Origin: JAAYAY01 sp964429355
GTDB taxonomy: Bacteria; Planctomycetota; Planctomycetia; Pirellulales; Thermoguttaceae
Direction of reading: 5' to 3'
Assembly: GCA_964429355.1 (NCBI GenBank)
Contig: CAYSCH010000019.1
Coordinates: 1-48,359 of the forward strand
DNA length: 48,359 nt
Position 1 is the stretch's first letter; each line of letters opens with the position of its first letter. The position numbers and the translations under genes were made by a program. The notes beneath the pieces were generated by a model that worked only from the letters and a program-made list of their open reading frames with translations, did no database searches and was not told where the DNA came from. Positions 42,876 to 48,359 of the stretch are shown piece after piece.

Positions 42876-45511
42876 GACTCGCCCCCTTCATCCTCTTCAT
42901 CCAACTCGGCCTGCGATTTATCAGAAGAGATCGCCTCGGAAGAGGTCGAAATGTCTGCAAAGGGAGCAAGTAGCCCTTGAACAAGTGCATCTTCTTGACC
43001 ATCATCGAACAATTCGTGGCGAACTCGCTCAGCGGCCACATCAACGATCTGCTCACCGAGGATGTTTCCGAGCGTGCCGTAATCCTCGTAGCAGTATTCT
43101 TCAAGCAGCGGAATGATGTCGTCTCGAATGGCCCGTTTGAGGGACGCCACATCCTTGATGGGGTTTCCAGCGTGCATCAGGTACGAGTGCCCGATCTGCA
43201 AATTGCGGGCATCACGACCAACGTGTTCTCGAATCCTCGTGTTGAGCGCATCGAGCCACGCCCGAAGAGCGATACCGGCAACCGCCGAATCCTTGAGGAC
43301 GCTTCCATCTGGCATCAGTTCAACGAATCCGAACCGCCTGCGAAGGGCGGTGTCGAGCAGCGAGATGGAACGATCTGCCGTATTCATGGTCCCGAGCATG
43401 AACACGTTGCGTGGAACGGAGAACACTTCCTGACTCACTGGCAGGATGATCCGTTTGCCTCGCTTGTCTTTCTCCAGCGTGGTGAGCAACTCACCAAAAA
43501 TGCGAGGGATGTCGCCACGGTTGATTTCATCGACAATCAGGTAAAAGTTGCGGTCGGCGGCACTGACAGCATCATCGCAGATCTTCTTGAACACTCCATC
43601 CCGAAGCTCGAAGGATACGTGCCCGTCCACCGTCAGCGGGCGATAGCCTTCGATGAAGTCTTCGTAGCCGTAGCCGGGATGAAAACAGCACAGGCGAACA
43701 AGCCCGGAGTCGTCCCCTTGTCCGAGAATCGTTTTTCGTTCTGTCTCATCAAGGGCCTCGAATACCTTGCCGAATGCCGACAAAGCGGCAAGGTCGTTGG
43801 CTGTTCGTTCCGCCCAGAACGTCTTCCCCGTGCCCGGTGGGCCGTATAGAACCACCTGCCCTTTACGCTCCAAGATCGACTGAATTCGGCCCGGAACGCC
43901 GGTGAGTCGAACGGGGCCTTTCGTGATTTCCCTGTCCTTGTTGTCTGTCTTTACGGTTGCAGGCGATTGGATACGGCGTTCGATGGCCAGAAGATTATCG
44001 TTGTATTTGCCAAGCTCTCGAACGGTGGATTGCAGCCCCTCGTTCGCCTCTGGCATCTGCCACGCATCGCACGTCAACCATTCAACCTGACGCTGGTGCG
44101 GAAACTCGAATTCGGCGTTATACTCGTAGCCACCAACCACTCGTCCGATCCCCAGAACCGACATGCCATCAGCGGCGAGAACAACGTCTCCTTCAGCGAT
44201 CTCAACAACAAGTTGCACGAGCTGCGAGCAATCTCGGCCAATCGCTGAAGGGTGATTCGGATGTTTCTCCTCAAGCAACTTCTTCAACTTGTCTCGTGAG
44301 TCCTTCTTCGCTTCCACCCAGGAAATGTCACCTAGCTTGTGCCAACCTACCGCTATGCAATTGCGATCATGCATCATCTGCCAGTAGCTGGCTCCCGACT
44401 TGCCGGACGTAGTCCCAATTCGCCAATACCGATGAAGTCGGCCATGCACCGAACCTAGCGTGGTGGTGAAGTGGTTCATGGGTACGCCAACTTCCCTCGC
44501 CGCAGCCACGAACCGCCCGGCACAGACGTACCTACCGTTGCCTTCGGGAGGCAATTGAAGCAGCTTGAGAAGATGAAAACGCTGCCAGTCCGGGCTATGG
44601 AAATCGTCGAGCTTGTCTGGGAAAAGTAGGCTGAAATACTTGTGGCCCCATGCGAGCCTGCTAACATCAGGGGCCACTTCATCCATCTGATCTTGAAGCT
44701 GGGCGTAGTCGTCATCGGCAGCATCGTTGGGTAACTCTTCAAGAAGTTGCGCACCTTTCAACAACTGATCACGATGCGTTCGAGCAAAGGTGATCGCCTC
44801 GTCAAGAGGTATGTCTTGTGGGTAATTCGACTTGTCTGCGGCTTGCCAATGCCCGGTCTCTTTCCGCCGAAACACCCGGAATTTCAGAGCGCTACCACCA
44901 GCGATGCTGCCGTAACTTCGAGTTTCGAACTCCTCGTCATTCTTAAACTCGACCCAGTAGACGAGGCTGTCATGGTTGCCATGATCATGCATAAAATTTA
45001 GCAGTGCTTCGCCATCCAGCCCCGCCAGTACCGATGGTCCGAAGCGTTCACGAAACAGTGAGTATTCCTTGTCGAGCTGCTCCTGTGCGGGGAGTTTGCC
45101 TTCATTAACGAGATGTTGGTGCCTGACGATGATCTCTTCCCGTTTTGCTTTGTCGAGCATCGGCTCCCCGATCTCCCGAGAAACCCGTTTGACCCTGCTA
45201 AGAGTTTTGCCATCTGCTCGCTTCCATTCAATCCAGCCATTGGCTGTCCTGCCCAATACAGCGGCTGCTGCACCACTCGGGGAGTCGAACATGAAGTCCT
45301 TGGCAAAACGAAGTACGTCGCCTTCCTCGACCAGCACGCCCTTCGAGAGCAGCCTTTTCCGAACAGGCGTAACAGAATCAGCACCAGAGGGAACAATCTC
45401 CTTTCGAGCAATTGAACCAGCCCGGACCAAGAACCCTTTGTCGGTCATCACACCCTCAGCTTGTGCATCTTTGCCCTTCAGTTCAAATACTTCTTCGGTT
45501 GCGGTGTTCAT
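42872..45511 (-). CDS. mcrB: McrB-like GTPase/AAA+ subunit with DUF4357 and extra N-terminal domains
   Basis: The 879-residue protein has Walker A GPPGTGKT (557-564), Walker B LIVDEINRGD (658-667), the McrB signature MNTADRS (709-715) and arginine finger TALRRRF. The N-terminal 550 residues are much longer than in E. coli. About 57-110 resembles DUF4357 (SPSGAAAAVLGRTANGWIEW), and 370-480 an EVE/SRA-like base-reading region (CIAVGWHKLGDISW ... VLAADGMSVLGIGRVVG). These domains would decide which modified base is read. It forms the ring motor for McrC. It is operonic with mcrC and looks intact. Confidence 0.9.
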   Translation of the reverse strand: MNTATEEVFELKGKDAQAEGVMTDKGFLVRAGSIARKEIVPSGADSVTPVRKRLLSKGVLVEEGDVLRFAKDFMFDSPSGAAAAVLGRTANGWIEWKRADGKTLSRVKRVSREIGEPMLDKAKREEIIVRHQHLVNEGKLPAQEQLDKEYSLFRERFGPSVLAGLDGEALLNFMHDHGNHDSLVYWVEFKNDEEFETRSYGSIAGGSALKFRVFRRKETGHWQAADKSNYPQDIPLDEAITFARTHRDQLLKGAQLLEELPNDAADDDYAQLQDQMDEVAPDVSRLAWGHKYFSLLFPDKLDDFHSPDWQRFHLLKLLQLPPEGNGRYVCAGRFVAAAREVGVPMNHFTTTLGSVHGRLHRYWRIGTTSGKSGASYWQMMHDRNCIAVGWHKLGDISWVEAKKDSRDKLKKLLEEKHPNHPSAIGRDCSQLVQLVVEIAEGDVVLAADGMSVLGIGRVVGGYEYNAEFEFPHQRQVEWLTCDAWQMPEANEGLQSTVRELGKYNDNLLAIERRIQSPATVKTDNKDREITKGPVRLTGVPGRIQSILERKGQVVLYGPPGTGKTFWAERTANDLAALSAFGKVFEALDETERKTILGQGDDSGLVRLCCFHPGYGYEDFIEGYRPLTVDGHVSFELRDGVFKKICDDAVSAADRNFYLIVDEINRGDIPRIFGELLTTLEKDKRGKRIILPVSQEVFSVPRNVFMLGTMNTADRSISLLDTALRRRFGFVELMPDGSVLKDSAVAGIALRAWLDALNTRIREHVGRDARNLQIGHSYLMHAGNPIKDVASLKRAIRDDIIPLLEEYCYEDYGTLGNILGEQIVDVAAERVRHELFDDGQEDALVQGLLAPFADISTSSEAISSDKSQAELDEEDEGGES

Positions 45512-45548
45512 TTAGAGAACCTCTCACTGCGACAATATGCGAACCGAA

Positions 45549-46034
45549 TTAAAACCCATAACCCCTCAAATACTCCGCAAAATCTCCCCTCATGTCCTCG
45601 TGAACGGGGATTTCGCCGCCTTCGCCACCAAACGAATCTCGAATCTTGATGGGGAACTCGCCCGAGCCTTCGCACAAATCTCGAAATTGCCCACACCACT
45701 CGATCTGCCACATGTTCCTCATGGATTCGTTGAGACTTGCGACCATCTTCTCCGTGTCAGGCGACTCGGCATCGACAATAGCTTGGACCTCGGCGGCGAT
45801 CTCCTCGGGCTCCATGGAGCTTGGGGCCGGATGCCACCACGCCATGTAGTTCCTGATGAAGGCGACTAGATCGGCTTGCGTTGGGAACCAATGGAAACTG
45901 CCGATGCCACTGCCACACACCGTGGGCGGGGCATCGGAGTAGAAAGACAGGCCCCAGCAAGCGGGAGTTGGATCTAGTTCGTGGGATTGGGAGAAGGCTT
46001 CGTTCAGTTGGCGTTGGGTTGGTGGAGTTGCCAT
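45549..46034 (-). CDS. hypothetical protein (161 aa)
   Basis: Unrecognised. It is rich in aromatic residues (ACWGLSFYSDAPPTVCG, GSFHWFPTQADLVAFIRNY, MAWWHPAPSS), then has an acidic helix (EIAAEVQAIVDAESPDTEKM) and ends DMRGDFAEYLRGYGF. It is soluble, with no signal peptide. It lies between the helicase and mcrB genes on the same strand with short gaps (about 65 and 37 nt), so it is probably in the same operon and may be an accessory part of one of the two systems. Confidence 0.6.
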   Translation of the reverse strand: MATPPTQRQLNEAFSQSHELDPTPACWGLSFYSDAPPTVCGSGIGSFHWFPTQADLVAFIRNYMAWWHPAPSSMEPEEIAAEVQAIVDAESPDTEKMVASLNESMRNMWQIEWCGQFRDLCEGSGEFPIKIRDSFGGEGGEIPVHEDMRGDFAEYLRGYGF

Positions 46035-46099
46035 GCCGAGAATCCTGCTCTTGCGGGTGAATTGAATTGATTCTGAACGAATTGCAGCCGGAGGCTTGT

Positions 46100-48359
46100 C
46101 TATACCTCCACGGTTACCTGTTCCTCGCTCGCTGCCGTGGTGAGCAGTCGCTTGATGTAGGTGTTACGATCCTCCTTCTGGAAGAGGACGTGGGCCTTGG
46201 TGAATTGCTCCTTGGTCAGGTCTTCGGTCCACCAGCGAACCTGCTGGAAGGGCGTATTTGAGATGATGAACGAGTTCAGGATGACATTGGGGTCACCAAG
46301 GCAAGTTTCGAGTTCCTTGATGGTTCGGTAGAAGCGAATCTTGGGATCGTCGGGGCCTTCCAGATTGCGGATGCCTTTTGGATCGACGAATGTTACGTAC
46401 TGTTTGTCGCCGGTGAGCAGCCACAACAGGAAATCCGGGTAGAAGTTCCCTGCCTCGAAAAAGCCAATGCCTCGGCCTCGGCTCATGTTGCGGAGGAGGT
46501 AAAGCTCTTGGTCACCGAAGAAATCGGGATTGCCATCGTAGAACGTGCGGAGGTCGGCCACGAATTCCTTCTCGCCCTCGTTCAAGGAAACGGGGCTGAC
46601 ATCCATGAAGTCGCTTTTGAAATGCAAGAGCGGCTGGTAGAGGTGCTGGCCAAACCAAATCGCCTGAAGATTACCAAACTCCCAGCCGTTGAAGGCCCCG
46701 GACTCGATCTTCTCCTTGAGTTCACCTAGCTTCTCGACGATGGTGTCTTGCGACTCATCGATCAGAAGACGGTATTCCGATACGAAGTTTGGATCGTCCG
46801 TCCGAAGTTCGTGGTATTCGTAGAAGTCCGATTCCCATTCCTGTTTCTTGAACTTGTAGTACCAGTCGATGTATTTCTTCAACAGGGCGACGGCGATCTC
46901 CTCCCAGCAGCGAACTCGGTCGAATCTTGTGAACTCCATCTCTTCGGGCGGAATATACAACTTGTACCAGCTTGGATCGAGCAACAATGTGACGATGCAC
47001 TCTCGGGGCAGGTTGAGGTTGTACCACGACCGTTCATGCTTGAAGTGTTGAAGTTCAAACCAAATCGCATCGATGTTCATAAAGGCAACATGTTTCTGCC
47101 CTAACTTTGCTTCATGCTTGACGCCAGAGTCATCGGCACGAGTCACCCCTTTGCTTTGTTGGGCCTGGATCTTCGGATACCAATTCACGGTGATCGGGTA
47201 TCGCAACACCCGATCTGGCGGCGAATCGAGAGTTGGCTTCGGGCCTTGTTGCTTGAAGTCCTTGCCCTCTTGAATGCGGACGCTCGTGAGTTTCTTTCCC
47301 TGCAAGTCCTTGATCACCGGAAGAATGAACTCGATCCGTTCTTCGTTTCCGGGCAGTCCTTCATCTTCAAGGTATTCCTTGAACTGCCGCATGTAGTCGG
47401 CCCGGATGCCAAAGATATTCAACGTCTCTAGCAGGTGTATATGCTTGGGACGATCAACGCCTTCGAGTTGGCTGCTTCTTTTCAGCGTCATGCTGTGGCC
47501 CTTGAGCCGCACACCTCGACCGAAAAGCTGAATGATCTCAGAACCCTCAGTACGGCCAATATTCATCAGGCCCATCGTGCTTACACGCCAACTGTTCCAT
47601 CCTTCCGTGAACTTCTTCGATCCAATCAGGACATTGACCGTGCAGTCATCGCCATTAAGCCCAAGGAACAGCGATCCAGCAAATTCCTTTTCGGTGACCA
47701 CCAGCAGGTTGGGCCGTTCCTCACAGAGCTTGCAGAGGCTCGGGGCGTCACCCACGTTGATGAGGCCAAACGGCTCATTCTCGCCCAGCCGCAGGGCGAT
47801 CTCGCCGTCCGTCCCTTTGAGATTCTCGACATGGAGTGACGCTTGAGTGGTGGAGTTGAACAGCACCCTGAGAATGTCGTCAAAAATCTCCTCCGCAGAT
47901 TTGCCGGTCGTCACCAAGTAAAGGAATGCGGTTGCGAAGATCTCATTACCACGTTGATCGTGGAGGCCCGGTTTTCCGCTGAGGAGCCGTTCCAAGAGGC
48001 TGATCGAATCCCGCTTGTTTTTGACAAACTCGGCCAGTGTCAGCAAGATGTCCACCACATCGGACACCTTCCGTTTGTTCTCTGAACGAACGGCGTTGAC
48101 GCTGCCTCCCACAAACACCCACAGTGGCTTCTCCAGCAGGAAAGGTCGGAACGTATTCGGATTGTCGGCATAGAGCTTCTGCTGTTGGTAAAAAGCAACA
48201 AGGCAAGCGGTCAGGTAAAGGCGGCGACGTTCTTCGTCGGAATCGTCGGCGAGGTTCAAGATGCGGTAGTCCTTCCCGAACCCGTCCCTGTAAAAGTATT
48301 TGTACGAGTAGTCGAACAAAATGTTCTTGGCGTAGATCGATTCAAGGTCGCCTTTCCCC
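46100..48359 (-). CDS. type III restriction-like helicase/nuclease, 5' part beyond the window
   Basis: The frame is open through the window edge (GKGDLESIYAKN precedes ILFDYSYKYF). The visible part has a helicase C-terminal domain with motif V/VI-like TEGSEIIQLFGRGVRLKG. A nuclease-like end has YPDFLLWLLTGDKQYVTFVD, then PKG, fitting the D...[E/D]xK core of type III Res proteins. The DEAD motif and Walker A lie outside the window. These enzymes translocate and cut DNA in restriction systems. No adjacent Mod methyltransferase is visible here, so it may belong to another defence type. It is upstream of the 45549 gene. Confidence 0.8.
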   Translation of the reverse strand, partial: GKGDLESIYAKNILFDYSYKYFYRDGFGKDYRILNLADDSDEERRRLYLTACLVAFYQQQKLYADNPNTFRPFLLEKPLWVFVGGSVNAVRSENKRKVSDVVDILLTLAEFVKNKRDSISLLERLLSGKPGLHDQRGNEIFATAFLYLVTTGKSAEEIFDDILRVLFNSTTQASLHVENLKGTDGEIALRLGENEPFGLINVGDAPSLCKLCEERPNLLVVTEKEFAGSLFLGLNGDDCTVNVLIGSKKFTEGWNSWRVSTMGLMNIGRTEGSEIIQLFGRGVRLKGHSMTLKRSSQLEGVDRPKHIHLLETLNIFGIRADYMRQFKEYLEDEGLPGNEERIEFILPVIKDLQGKKLTSVRIQEGKDFKQQGPKPTLDSPPDRVLRYPITVNWYPKIQAQQSKGVTRADDSGVKHEAKLGQKHVAFMNIDAIWFELQHFKHERSWYNLNLPRECIVTLLLDPSWYKLYIPPEEMEFTRFDRVRCWEEIAVALLKKYIDWYYKFKKQEWESDFYEYHELRTDDPNFVSEYRLLIDESQDTIVEKLGELKEKIESGAFNGWEFGNLQAIWFGQHLYQPLLHFKSDFMDVSPVSLNEGEKEFVADLRTFYDGNPDFFGDQELYLLRNMSRGRGIGFFEAGNFYPDFLLWLLTGDKQYVTFVDPKGIRNLEGPDDPKIRFYRTIKELETCLGDPNVILNSFIISNTPFQQVRWWTEDLTKEQFTKAHVLFQKEDRNTYIKRLLTTAASEEQVTVEV

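Overview
The window looks like a piece of a metagenome-assembled genome, most likely from the Planctomycetota. The left third is GC-rich and carries large exported proteins typical of that phylum: a carbohydrate-esterase-like hydrolase, a right-handed beta-helix protein, an SGNH hydrolase with an extra domain, and a gingipain-type C25 peptidase. A hybrid histidine kinase with a PocR-type sensor sits among them. These genes are widely spaced, on both strands, and mostly not in operons. Two 10-N scaffold gaps (26146-26155 and 32854-32863) show that the sequence was scaffolded. The second gap adjoins a chimeric piece of NAD kinase that does not belong there. The phylum call is an inference from gene content.

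Layout. Positions 1-15200 are chromosomal-type genes ending in a truncated methyltransferase. A tRNA-Gly(CCC) at 15776-15847 with its own terminator marks the boundary. From about 16.4 to 28 kb lies a mobile-element-like segment. It holds a divergent polymerase-like protein with family-A-style motifs, small unknown proteins behind two related promoter-leader repeats, a MerR-type HTH, a zinc-ribbon protein, and a roughly 300-nt structured RNA region with a strong promoter. That RNA runs into a ParB-like gene, followed by an FtsH-peptidase-like HEAGH protein, a P-loop ATPase, a large HTH protein, a second DNA-binding-like protein and a DNA methyltransferase. No integrase or conjugation gene is visible.

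From about 28 kb to the right edge is a defence island. It contains a NACHT STAND ATPase with an N-terminal nuclease-like domain, a BrxL remnant, a zinc-finger/deoxyribosyltransferase-like protein split by the chimeric join, an AlkD remnant, a membrane-anchored class 3 lipase, an Nmad3/Nmad2 pair (nucleotide-modification-associated), an ADP-ribosylglycohydrolase, a complete IS21-family element with a 7-bp target duplication, a conserved small protein, a truncated second Nmad3 fused to a truncated PD-(D/E)XK protein, McrC and McrB, an unknown small protein, and the C-terminal part of a type III restriction-like helicase/nuclease running off the window.

Working together. McrBC, the helicase/nuclease, the NACHT protein and perhaps the lipase and deoxyribosyltransferase-like protein are probably anti-phage effectors. 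Nmad2/Nmad3 and the ADP-ribosylglycohydrolase suggest nucleotide or ADP-ribose chemistry. The remnants (brxL, alkD, second Nmad3, split PD-(D/E)XK gene) show repeated turnover. All functions are inferred from sequence motifs seen by eye; no database search was run.
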